Shown here in pieces: positions 32,264-39,657 of a stretch of 40,025 bases of DNA. The stretch's first letter is position 1, and every line of letters starts with the position of its first letter. This DNA is from Halorubrum aidingense JCM 13560 (lineage in GTDB: Archaea; Halobacteriota; Halobacteria; Halobacteriales; Haloferacaceae). Made by a program: the position numbers and the translations under genes. The stretch lies in contig NZ_AOJI01000032.1 in NCBI RefSeq assembly GCF_000336995.1, positions 17,149-57,173 of the forward strand. Direction: 5' to 3'. Below the pieces are notes generated by a model. That model was not told the origin of the DNA. It saw nothing but the letters and a program-made list of their open reading frames with translations, and did not search any database.

Positions 32264-33268
32264 TCACTCCGCTGTCAGGTCGACGTACGTCCGGCGGACG
32301 GTCACCGGCGTCACGTCGGCGACGTCGGCCGCCTCCCGTTGGGTGCAGTCGGCGTCCAGTTCGCGGGCCGCGGTGTACAGGCAGGCGGCGGCGACCCCGA
32401 CCGGGTTGCGACCGTTGGCGATCCCCTCCTCGACGGCGCGGTCGGCCAACGCTCCCGCACGACGCTCGATATCGGCGTCGACGTCGAGGTCGCTCGCGAA
32501 GCGCGGGAGGTACTCTGCCGGCCCGGTCGGACCGATCGGGAGTCCGAGCTCTCGGTTCATCGCGTCGAAGGCGGCCCGGTGTTCGTCCTCCGTCGCCTTC
32601 GCGGCGTCGCAGACCTCGCTCACCGTCCGCGCCACGGCGGCGGTGCGGCAGGCGACGTAGACGCAGGCGGCCGCGAACCCCTCCAGCGACCGACCGCGCA
32701 GCAGGCTCTCGTCCTGCGCGGAGTCGAACAGCGTGCAGGCCGTGTCGCGGACGCTGTTCGGGAGGCCGAGCGCACCGGTCAGCCGCCGGATCTCGGTGTA
32801 CGCGTACACCTTGTTGCGGTCGCGCTTCGTCGAGATCCGCGCCCGGTTGTGCTGGGTCCGCATCCGGGCGAGCCGCCGGCGCTTGCGCCCCTTCACGCGG
32901 GTGGACCTGCCGATCTCCGTCGACAGTCCGCGGTCGTGTCGAGAGCGCGTTAGCGGCGCGCCCGTGCGTTTGGGATTCGTGTCGTCGTCCGCGAACGAGC
33001 GCCACTCGGGCCCGTGGTCGATCCGGTCGGCGTCGACGACGAGCCCGCAGTCGGTACAGACGCGCTCCGACGAGTCGACCCGCGTCCGACCGCCGCACTC
33101 GGGACACTCGTCGACGGCGACGGTCGCTGTCTCTTCGGTGCGGTCGGCGGTTTCAGTGCGGTCGGCCGTTTCGGTGCGGTCGGTCGTTTCGGTTCGATCG
33201 GCCGTCTCGGTTCGATCGGCCGTCTCGGTGCGGTGCGAACGGACGCGGGTCGGGTGTACCTCGGTCAT
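32264..33268 (-). CDS. tfb: Transcription initiation factor IIB (TFB) with expanded N-terminus
   Basis: A 334-residue TFB. After an unusual N-terminal extension there is a zinc ribbon with Cys55, Cys58, Cys71 and Cys74 (CPECGG, then CTDCG), the B-reader/B-linker region (WRSFADDDTNPKRTGAP, then a basic stretch VKGRKRRRLARMR) and two cyclin repeats, each with the conserved AAACVYVA / AAACLYTA helix. TFB recruits RNA polymerase to TBP-bound promoters; haloarchaea carry several alternative TFBs that specialise expression. The first 47 residues contain five copies of TETADR (one is TETTDR), encoded by 18-bp repeats. ATG 33268 is supported by minus-strand TTTAAGTA at 33296-33303. Confidence 0.93.
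   Translation of the reverse strand: MTEVHPTRVRSHRTETADRTETADRTETTDRTETADRTETADRTEETATVAVDECPECGGRTRVDSSERVCTDCGLVVDADRIDHGPEWRSFADDDTNPKRTGAPLTRSRHDRGLSTEIGRSTRVKGRKRRRLARMRTQHNRARISTKRDRNKVYAYTEIRRLTGALGLPNSVRDTACTLFDSAQDESLLRGRSLEGFAAACVYVACRTAAVARTVSEVCDAAKATEDEHRAAFDAMNRELGLPIGPTGPAEYLPRFASDLDVDADIERRAGALADRAVEEGIANGRNPVGVAAACLYTAARELDADCTQREAADVADVTPVTVRRTYVDLTAE
33140..33229 (-). repeat. Five 18-bp in-frame repeats encoding TETADR in TFB
   Basis: Codes for residues 14-43 of TFB. The units differ mostly at silent positions, so the peptide is kept better than the DNA. Confidence 0.88.
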
Positions 33269-33295
33269 CACGTATCGAACTCGGGCCCGATACCT

Positions 33296-33303
33296 TACTT
33301 AAA
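33296..33303 (-). promoter_or_regulatory. TATA box for tfb
   Basis: Minus-strand TTTAAGTA is centred about 31 bp before ATG 33268. Confidence 0.6.
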
Positions 33304-33400
33304 CCCGGGTGGATCGGGGGTCGATCGCGCCGATCTGGACCGTCGAACCGACCGGTTACCGATCGGTTATTTTGGCCGTTTTCCCCGCGCAGTACGGTGG

Positions 33401-33406
33401 TTTTAA
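33401..33406 (+). promoter_or_regulatory. TATA box for the small HTH-like gene
   Basis: TTTTAA is centred about 28 bp before ATG 33432. Confidence 0.6.
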
Positions 33407-33431
33407 CACGTCGAACAAGCGACTTATTCGC

Positions 33432-33959
33432 ATGACGCTGTCGGAGATCGCGGACGGCCTCGAAGTCACGTCGCGCCAGCGCGACCGCGGTGTCGCCGTC
33501 GCCGACGACACGGAGACGCCGCTCGTCGACCGGCTGGAGTCGCACGCCGACGACCTCCCCTGCACGCCGGCGGCGACGGCCACGCTCGTCGACGCGTACA
33601 CCGCCGGTCGGAGCATCGGCGACGCCGCCCGTGAGGCCGGTGTGGCGCCGATGACCGGCGCGAAGGCGCTCCACCGCTGCGGGGTCTCAGGGATCTGCCC
33701 GCTCGCGCCGAGCCGTCGCGGCGTGGTCCGCGACTGGCTCGACGGTCGGATCGCGCGTAGCGAGGCGGTCGCGCTCTCCGGCGGCGACGACGCGGACTTC
33801 GCGCTGGCGACGTACGTCGAGACGCACGATCCCGTTCCCGCGGTCGCCAACGCCGTCGACGCGCACGTCGCCGGTACCGCACCGCTCGGGGGCGGGCGCG
33901 GCGACCGCGACGACGAGGCGCTCGGCGGCGCGCTCGGATCGCCCGACGGGCTCCGCTGA
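33432..33959 (+). CDS. Small haloarchaeal HTH-like protein (DUF7858-like)
   Basis: A 175-residue acidic protein. Residues about 52-85 (YTAGRSIGDAAREAGVAPMTGAKALHRCG) have the spacing of a helix-turn-helix of the resolvase/sigma-like type; the part that follows (VRDWLDGRIARSEAVALSG) resembles a small helical domain. The N-terminus MTLSEIADGLEVTSRQRDRG is strongly conserved in my memory of the family. It is probably DNA-binding, but the target is unknown. The C-terminal 30 residues are low complexity (Gly/Asp/Ala). It is transcribed divergently from tfb, the two promoters lying about 100 bp apart, which may mean joint control. Confidence 0.72.
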   Translation: MTLSEIADGLEVTSRQRDRGVAVADDTETPLVDRLESHADDLPCTPAATATLVDAYTAGRSIGDAAREAGVAPMTGAKALHRCGVSGICPLAPSRRGVVRDWLDGRIARSEAVALSGGDDADFALATYVETHDPVPAVANAVDAHVAGTAPLGGGRGDRDDEALGGALGSPDGLR

Positions 33960-34079
33960 GCGCGTTCACGCTTCCGGGCGCGTCAGACGTTCTTCGTTCT
34001 CACGGTCCATTCGATCTGCCGACCCCCGTGTCACCGACCGCTCCGCCTCTTCATCCGGTCGACCACCGCGCGGCGTCCG

Positions 34080-34856
34080 CTACGGCGCCAGCCGATCGAT
34101 CAGTCCCGACTCGTCGAAGTCGACCCCGACCGCCGTGTCGAACGCGGTCGCGTACGCGTCGGCTATCGCTTGCGCGTACGCTCCGCCCCCGGTCGCCGTG
34201 ACCGGAGCGCCCGCGCCCGTCTGCTCGGCGGGCGGGAGAACGGGATCGGCGTCGTGGCGAGCGGCGTCGCCGTCGGCGCCCTCGGTGCCGCCGACCCCTT
34301 CGACCGCAATCGCCCCGTCGACACTGCCGCCCACGTCGGCGATCCGTCCGCGGAGCCGCTGGAGGGCGTCCCGCCCGTGCGGCGTCGCCGGGTGCACCGC
34401 TTCCACGCGGTCGGCGGCCGTGACCGCCGCGACCGCCTCGTTGGAACCGACCGGAGCGGTGTCGACGATCACCGCGTCGTAGGCGCTCGCCGCCTCGTCG
34501 ATCCGGCGTTCGAGCTTCTGTGCAGCCTCCGCGGTCTTCGCTCTCGCGAGCCGCTCGAACGGCGCGCGGGCCGGGATCGCGTCGAGCCGACCGGGTAGCT
34601 CGACCGCGTCGTCTCCGCCGACAACCGGGTACGTCGCCGTCGACAGCGATGCGCCGGTCTCGTCGGTGAGAAGCGTCGTGAGATCCGTGCCGATCCGACC
34701 GGTCACGTACTCGGAGAGCCCCTGCGTCGTGAACGCGGCGTCGACGACGGCCACGTCGCGGCCGTCGCGAGCGCCGAGCGCCGCCAGCTCGACGGCGGTT
34801 CGCGTCGTCCCCGCGCCGCCGGTCGCCCCGACGAGCGCGAGCGTCGTCGCGTGCAT
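34080..34856 (-). CDS. ParA/MinD-like protein with degenerate Walker A
   Basis: A 258-residue protein with the fold pattern of ParA/MinD ATPases: an N-terminal strand and loop LALVGATGGAGTTRTAVELA, the DVAVVDAAFTTQGLSEY region with Asp39-type position, and AYDAVIVDTAPVGSNEAV as Walker B. The deviant Walker A of the family reads KGGxGKTT; here it is TGGAGTTR (residues 12-19), so both lysines are replaced by Thr and ATP hydrolysis is doubtful. The C-terminal half has a low-complexity Gly/Asp/Ala stretch (VGGTEGADGDAARHDAD). It may be a partner or decoy of an active ParA, or bind another ligand. A minus-strand GTTAAC at 34882-34887 is a likely TATA box. Confidence 0.8.
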   Translation of the reverse strand: MHATTLALVGATGGAGTTRTAVELAALGARDGRDVAVVDAAFTTQGLSEYVTGRIGTDLTTLLTDETGASLSTATYPVVGGDDAVELPGRLDAIPARAPFERLARAKTAEAAQKLERRIDEAASAYDAVIVDTAPVGSNEAVAAVTAADRVEAVHPATPHGRDALQRLRGRIADVGGSVDGAIAVEGVGGTEGADGDAARHDADPVLPPAEQTGAGAPVTATGGGAYAQAIADAYATAFDTAVGVDFDESGLIDRLAP

Positions 34857-34920
34857 ACGGTCGGCTACTCGCGGTTTGGCGGTTAACGCTGTCGAACGAT
34901 GGTCGTACTCTGCCGGCCGC

Positions 34921-35340
34921 TCACTCGGCTATCGCGTCGGCGACGGCGTCGAGTTCGTCATCGGACAGGTCGGGTCGCTCCCCGCCGACCGCGTGTAGCG
35001 GCGCGCCGCCGTCGCCCTCGAATCGCGGGATGATGTGGACGTGCGCGTGCGGGACCTCCTGACCGGCGGCCTCGCCGTCGTTGATGCCGACATTCGCCCC
35101 GTCGGCGCCGACGGTCGACTGGACGTGCGGGGTGAGTTCGGTCACGGCCGCGAACAGGGCGGCCGCGAGGTCGTCGTCGAGGTCGCCGACGTGCTGGGCA
35201 TGTGTCTTGGGAATGACGAGCGTGTGTCCGCGCGCGAGCGGGTTGGCGTCGAGGAAGGCCACCACGTCGTCGGTCTCGTGAACGATCCGGGCCGGGATCT
35301 CCCCGTCGACGATCGAACAGAAAATGCAGTCGTCGGACAT
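34921..35340 (-). CDS. HIT-family nucleotide hydrolase/transferase
   Basis: A 139-residue HIT protein. The histidine triad motif HAHVHII is at residues 98-104, with the nucleophilic His at 100 or 102. CIFC at 5-8 and His residues near 39-50 may bind zinc, as in many family members. It is expected to act on AMP derivatives such as AMP-lysine or dinucleotide polyphosphates. Minus-strand CTTGATAGG at 35362-35370 fits a promoter about 27 bp upstream. It lies 65 bp upstream of the ParA-like gene's start, in the same direction. Confidence 0.9.
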   Translation of the reverse strand: MSDDCIFCSIVDGEIPARIVHETDDVVAFLDANPLARGHTLVIPKTHAQHVGDLDDDLAAALFAAVTELTPHVQSTVGADGANVGINDGEAAGQEVPHAHVHIIPRFEGDGGAPLHAVGGERPDLSDDELDAVADAIAE

Positions 35341-35419
35341 ACGCGAGGGGTCGACGCGGTGACCTATCAAGGTTTCCCGGCACGAGCCGTCGTTCGGGCG
35401 CCGCGGCTTGCTCTCCCGT

Positions 35420-36097
35420 CTACTCCTTGGCGTCCTCGCGGACGATCTCCTCGGCGTCCTCGCGGACGATCTCCTCGGCGTCCTCGCGGACGGTCTCGTC
35501 GTCGGCCTCGCGAACGGTCTCGTCTCCGTTCGCGCGCACAGCGTCGTTGACGTCCGTGCGCACGGGCTCTGTGGCGTCCTCGGGCCCGGCCTCGCCGGCG
35601 TCTTCGCGAACGGTCCCGCCGACGACGAGCGCGGCGCCGATGATCACGAGGTTCTTGATGATGTACTGCCCCTCGACAGTCAGTTCGTGCGGGAACGTGA
35701 CGAACACGACCTCCGGCAGGAGGACGACCGGCAGGAAGGTGCCGGGCATCTGGAGGAACAACAGCAGGATCCCGACCCTGATGAGCGGCCGGTACAGCAG
35801 ACACAGCCCGATGAGCACCTCCCAGACGCCGAGGATCGGAACGAACACCTCGGCCGGCACCACGTACACCGTCGCGGCGACGAGTTCGGCGGCCGGGCTT
35901 CCGCCGACAACCTTCAGCCCGCCGAACCAGATGAACACGATCCCGAGCGCGACGCGGAGGACGGGGATCCCGAGCCGGTTCATCTGCCGCGTGATCTCGC
36001 GGTCGATCCGGTCGAAGCGCTCCCGGGCCGCGTCGAATCGGTCCGTCGCGTCGGGATCGCCCTCGGTCTCGGTTTGGGTCGGTTGTGAGGCGGACAT
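35420..36097 (-). CDS. DoxX-like integral membrane protein with repetitive acidic tail
   Basis: A 225-residue membrane protein. After a hydrophilic N-terminus with a TQTETEGD stretch come about four transmembrane helices: VLRVALGIVFIWFGGLKV, AELVAATVYVVPAEVFVPILGVW, LIRVGILLLFLQMPGTFLPVVLL and YIIKNLVIIGAALVVG. This is the DoxX/DUF417-like layout; the family includes thiosulfate:quinone oxidoreductase subunits and many uncharacterised proteins. The last 60 residues are hydrophilic and repetitive, with four to five copies of (E/D)ETVRE-D(A/D)(E/D)-like units encoded by 27-bp DNA repeats (about 35423-35520). ATG 36097 gives the start MSASQPTQTE. Confidence 0.72.
   Translation of the reverse strand: MSASQPTQTETEGDPDATDRFDAARERFDRIDREITRQMNRLGIPVLRVALGIVFIWFGGLKVVGGSPAAELVAATVYVVPAEVFVPILGVWEVLIGLCLLYRPLIRVGILLLFLQMPGTFLPVVLLPEVVFVTFPHELTVEGQYIIKNLVIIGAALVVGGTVREDAGEAGPEDATEPVRTDVNDAVRANGDETVREADDETVREDAEEIVREDAEEIVREDAKE
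35423..35520 (-). repeat. 27-bp in-frame repeats encoding the acidic tail
   Basis: Three near-identical 27-bp units plus diverged ones encode EEIVREDAE-like peptides at the C-terminus of the DoxX-like protein. Confidence 0.85.
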
Positions 36098-36210
36098 TGG
36101 CTCTCGCGATCGATAGGGGCTCGATACGCAAAAACCCTCGTCAGGAGCGCTCACGCGCCGGTAAAAGCGCTTTTCGATCGTGAATAATCCCCCGCCGCCG
36201 GGGTCTTCGA

Positions 36211-37143
36211 TCACTCCTCGGCGTCCGGAAACGGCACGTCGACGAGCGTGCCGTCGTCGGGGAGCAGACACTCGCCGTCGAACGCCGCCCGCGCCTCCCG
36301 CAGAATGGGCGAGGCGTCGCCGGCGTACCGGGAGGAGACGTGGACGAGCGCGAGCCGTTTCGCGTCCGCTCGCGCGGCGATCTCACCCGCCTCGCGGCCC
36401 GTCGAGTGCGCCGTGTCGCGGGCGCGGTCGGCCATGTCGTCGGCGAACGTGGCGTCGTGGACGAGGAGGTCCGCGTTCTCGGCGACCTCGACGGTCCGCT
36501 GGCGCGGACGCGTATCGGCGGTGTACACCAGCTTCCGACCCGGCCGCGCCGGGCCGACGACCTGTTCCGGCTCGACGACCGTTCCGTCCTCGGCCTCGAC
36601 CGGCTCGCCCGCGTGCAGCCGGCCGAACTTCGGGCCGACGGGGACCCCGAGCTCCTCGGCTTTGGGGCGGTCGAACCGGCCGGGACGGTCCGCCTCGTCG
36701 AGGACGTACCCCTGTGATTTGGTCCGGTGTGTCGTCTCGAAGGCGCGGACCGCGTAGCCGTCGGCGTCGAGGGCGACCTCGCCGGGCGCGACGGGCTCGA
36801 TCCGGACGTGGAAGGCGGGGTCGTGGCCGACCGCGTGCACGAGCTCGTGGAGGTCGTCGGCGGTCCCCGGGGGACAGTGGATCGTCAGCGGCTCCGCGCG
36901 GTCGTTGAACCCGAGCGTCTGGACCAGCCCCGGGATCCCGAGTACGTGGTCGCCGTGGAGGTGCGAGACGAACAGGTGGTCGATGCCGAACCCGGTGCCG
37001 TACCGCATCATGCCGCGCTGGGTCCCCTCGCCGCAGTCGAAGAGGAGGCGGTCGCCCTCGCGGTTGACGAACAGTGCGCTCGGCGCGCGCTCGGTGGTCG
37101 GGACGGCGCCGCCGGTCCCGAGGAAGGTGACGCGAAGGGACAT
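36211..37143 (-). CDS. rnz: Ribonuclease Z (tRNA 3'-processing endonuclease)
   Basis: A 310-residue short-form tRNase Z (RNase Z). The metallo-beta-lactamase motif HLHGDH is at residues 61-66, with further ligands in HDATFADD (DADLLVHDAT, near 225) and the C-terminal LVHVSSRY (near 268). The opening VTFLGTGGAVPTTERAPS is family-typical. It cleaves tRNA precursors 3' of the discriminator base so that CCA can be added, which fits the lack of encoded CCA in the tRNA genes at 9603 and 9816. Minus-strand GTTTATCA at 37164-37171 is a good promoter about 25 bp upstream. Confidence 0.95.
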   Translation of the reverse strand: MSLRVTFLGTGGAVPTTERAPSALFVNREGDRLLFDCGEGTQRGMMRYGTGFGIDHLFVSHLHGDHVLGIPGLVQTLGFNDRAEPLTIHCPPGTADDLHELVHAVGHDPAFHVRIEPVAPGEVALDADGYAVRAFETTHRTKSQGYVLDEADRPGRFDRPKAEELGVPVGPKFGRLHAGEPVEAEDGTVVEPEQVVGPARPGRKLVYTADTRPRQRTVEVAENADLLVHDATFADDMADRARDTAHSTGREAGEIAARADAKRLALVHVSSRYAGDASPILREARAAFDGECLLPDDGTLVDVPFPDAEE

Positions 37144-37163
37144 ACCCGTCCTGCGTCCGGCGG

Positions 37164-37171
37164 TGATAAAC
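37164..37171 (-). promoter_or_regulatory. TATA box for rnz
   Basis: Minus-strand GTTTATCA lies about 25 bp before ATG 37143. Confidence 0.6.
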
Positions 37172-37244
37172 TCCTTTCGAGGCGTCGTCGCGCAGCGCCG
37201 ATTGCGGTCGAAGCCGACATGTGGCCGGCGCGCCGAACCCGACT

Positions 37245-37556
37245 ATGCACGACTCCATCGCCGCGCTCGTTCGACAGGAGGGATGGCGCGCCGAGGGCGA
37301 CGCGGCGCGCGTCCACTACGACGGCGGCGGCGACCGATTCGCGGTGGAGTTCTACGCGGGGCCCGGTCTCGTCCTCTACTGGACTGTCCCCGAAACGCCC
37401 GGATCGACGTCCCCGTCCTCGGCCGACGACACCCCGGAAGCCGGAACGGCGGCCCCGGTTCCGCGCCGGACCGTCCCCGACCCGCTTCGACGGCGGATCC
37501 GCGAGGACCTCGCCGCCGCCGACGTCGATGCGAGCGTCGAGCGTCGCGAGATCTGA
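37245..37556 (+). CDS. Small conserved haloarchaeal protein of unknown function
   Basis: A 103-residue soluble protein. An N-terminal part (DSIAALVRQEGWRAEGDAARVHYDGGGDRFAVEFYAGPGLVLYW) suggests a small alpha/beta domain, followed by a Pro/Ser/Thr-rich linker and a basic helix (RRTVPDPLRRRIREDLAAAD). No catalytic motif is visible and I do not recognise the family. ATG 37245 (MHDSIA) is preferred over the in-frame ATG at 37221, since the latter overlaps the rnz promoter region more closely. It is transcribed divergently from rnz. Confidence 0.6.
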   Translation: MHDSIAALVRQEGWRAEGDAARVHYDGGGDRFAVEFYAGPGLVLYWTVPETPGSTSPSSADDTPEAGTAAPVPRRTVPDPLRRRIREDLAAADVDASVERREI

Positions 37557-37635
37557 TAGCCCGTGATCCCCCGTGATCGCCGTCTAAACCGCCCGATACC
37601 GGTGATTTACGCCGATATGTTTCGGTTCGAAGGAA

Positions 37636-37644
37636 ACCTATTTG
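37636..37644 (+). promoter_or_regulatory. TATA-like box for the ABC exporter
   Basis: ACCTATTTG is centred about 29 bp before ATG 37669. Confidence 0.5.
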
Positions 37645-37668
37645 CGGCGCTGTCCGATAGGAACGGCA

Positions 37669-39615
37669 ATGAGTAGCGTCGAGTGGGAAGACGACGATCC
37701 CTTCGAGGAGCAGCGGGACAAAATCGATAACCCGATGAAGCGGCTGTTCCTCGCGTACGGTCGCGACTACCTCCCACAGGTCTCCGTCGGTATCGTCGCC
37801 AGCGTCTTCGCGCGCCTCCTCGATCTCCTCCCCCCGCTCATGCTCGGGATCGCCATCGACGCGGTGTTCTACGAGGACGCGCTGTTCAGCGAACAGATTC
37901 CCCTCGTGCTCCTCCCGGACGCGTGGCTCCCGACCGGACAGACCGAGCAGTTCTGGTTCACCGTCGCCGTCATCGGCGGCGCGTTCGGCATCGGCGCGGG
38001 GTTCCACTGGGTCCGCAACTGGGGGTTCAACTCGTTCGCCCAGCACATCCAACACGACGTGCGGACCGACACCTACGACAAGATGCAGCGGCTGAACATG
38101 GAGTTCTTCTCCGACAAGCAGACGGGCGAGATGATGTCCATCCTCTCGAACGACGTGAACCGACTCGAACGGTTCTTAAACGACGGGATGAACTCGCTGT
38201 TCCGCCTCTCCGTGATGGTCGTCGGTATCGGCGTCCTGCTGTTCTGGATCAACTGGCAGCTCGCCTTAGTCGCGCTGCTGCCCGTACCGGTCATCGCCGG
38301 GTTCACCTACATGTTCATCAAGATCATCCAGCCGAAGTACGCCGAGGTGCGCTCCTCGGTCGGGAAGATGAACTCCCGGCTGGAGAACAACCTCGGCGGC
38401 ATCCAGGTGATCAAGTCGTCGAACACCGAGCCGTACGAGTCGGACCGCGTCGACGACGTCTCGATGGACTACTTCGACGCCAACTGGGACGCGATTCGCA
38501 CCCGCATCAAGTTCTTCCCGGCGCTCCGCGTGCTCGCCGGCATCGGTTTCGTGTTCACCTTCGTCGTCGGCGGGCTCTGGGTGTTTCAGGACGCCCCGCC
38601 GGGACCGTTCACCGGCGACCTCTCGGTCGGGATGTTCGTCGTCTTCATCCTCTACACGCAGCGGTTCATTTGGCCCATGGCGCAGTTCGGGCAGATAATC
38701 AACATGTACCAGCGCGCCCGCGCCTCGTCCGCACGGATCTTCGGGCTCATGGACGAGCCCTCGCGACTCGCCGAGGACCCCGACGCCGAGGAGCTGGTCG
38801 TCGGCGACGGCGAGGTCGTCTACGACGACGTCAGCTTCGGGTACGACGAGGAGACGATCGTCTCCGGCATCGACTTCACCGTCGCGGGCGGCGAGACGCT
38901 CGCGCTCGTCGGCCCCACCGGCGCCGGCAAGTCGACCGTCCTCAAACTGCTGCTCCGGATGTACGACGTCGACGACGGCGAGATCCGGATCGACGGACAG
39001 GACGTCCGCGACGTGACGCTCAAGTCGCTCCGCCAGTCCATCGGCTACGTCGGCCAGTCCTCGTACCTGTTTTACGGCACCGTCCGCGAGAACATCACCT
39101 ACGGCACCTTCGACGCCACGGACGAGGCGGTCCGCGAGGCCGCCCGCGCGGCGGAGGCCCACGAGTTCATCGAGAACCTCCCCGACGGGTACGACACGAT
39201 GGTCGGCGAGCGCGGCGTCAAGCTCTCCGGCGGGCAGCGCCAGCGGGTCACCATCGCGCGGGCCGTGCTGAAAGACCCCAACATCCTCATCCTCGACGAG
39301 GCGACCTCCGACGTCGACACGGAGACGGAGATGCTGATCCAGCGCTCGCTCGATCGGCTCACCGAGGACCGCACGACGTTCGCCATCGCGCACCGCCTCT
39401 CGACTATCAAGGACGCCGACACGATCCTCGTGCTGGAGGGCGGCGAGATCGCCGAGCGCGGGACCCACGCGGAACTGCTCGACAACGACGGACTCTACGG
39501 TCACCTCTGGGGTGTGCAGGCCGGCGAGATCGACGAGCTCCCACAGGAGTTCATCGACCGCGCCCAAGAGCGCACCGCGCAGCTGATCGAGGACGCCGAG
39601 AGCGACGACGACTGA
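37669..39615 (+). CDS. ABC exporter (fused transmembrane and ATP-binding domains)
   Basis: A 648-residue type IV ABC half-transporter of the MsbA/LmrA kind. Residues about 25-330 hold six transmembrane helices with the intracellular-loop motif MEFFSDKQTGEMMSILSNDV around 145-165. The nucleotide-binding domain follows with Walker A GPTGAGKST near 416-424, signature LSGGQRQRV, Walker B ILILDEATSDVD and switch His in FAIAHRLSTI. It is expected to work as a dimer that exports lipids, drugs or peptides; the substrate is unknown. An ACCTATTTG box (37636-37644) about 28 bp before ATG 37669 supports a leaderless start. No partner half-transporter or substrate gene is adjacent. Confidence 0.93.
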   Translation: MSSVEWEDDDPFEEQRDKIDNPMKRLFLAYGRDYLPQVSVGIVASVFARLLDLLPPLMLGIAIDAVFYEDALFSEQIPLVLLPDAWLPTGQTEQFWFTVAVIGGAFGIGAGFHWVRNWGFNSFAQHIQHDVRTDTYDKMQRLNMEFFSDKQTGEMMSILSNDVNRLERFLNDGMNSLFRLSVMVVGIGVLLFWINWQLALVALLPVPVIAGFTYMFIKIIQPKYAEVRSSVGKMNSRLENNLGGIQVIKSSNTEPYESDRVDDVSMDYFDANWDAIRTRIKFFPALRVLAGIGFVFTFVVGGLWVFQDAPPGPFTGDLSVGMFVVFILYTQRFIWPMAQFGQIINMYQRARASSARIFGLMDEPSRLAEDPDAEELVVGDGEVVYDDVSFGYDEETIVSGIDFTVAGGETLALVGPTGAGKSTVLKLLLRMYDVDDGEIRIDGQDVRDVTLKSLRQSIGYVGQSSYLFYGTVRENITYGTFDATDEAVREAARAAEAHEFIENLPDGYDTMVGERGVKLSGGQRQRVTIARAVLKDPNILILDEATSDVDTETEMLIQRSLDRLTEDRTTFAIAHRLSTIKDADTILVLEGGEIAERGTHAELLDNDGLYGHLWGVQAGEIDELPQEFIDRAQERTAQLIEDAESDDD

Positions 39616-39657
39616 CTCGGTACGGACGACGCTCCCGGATTCCGGCGGCCAGCGGTC

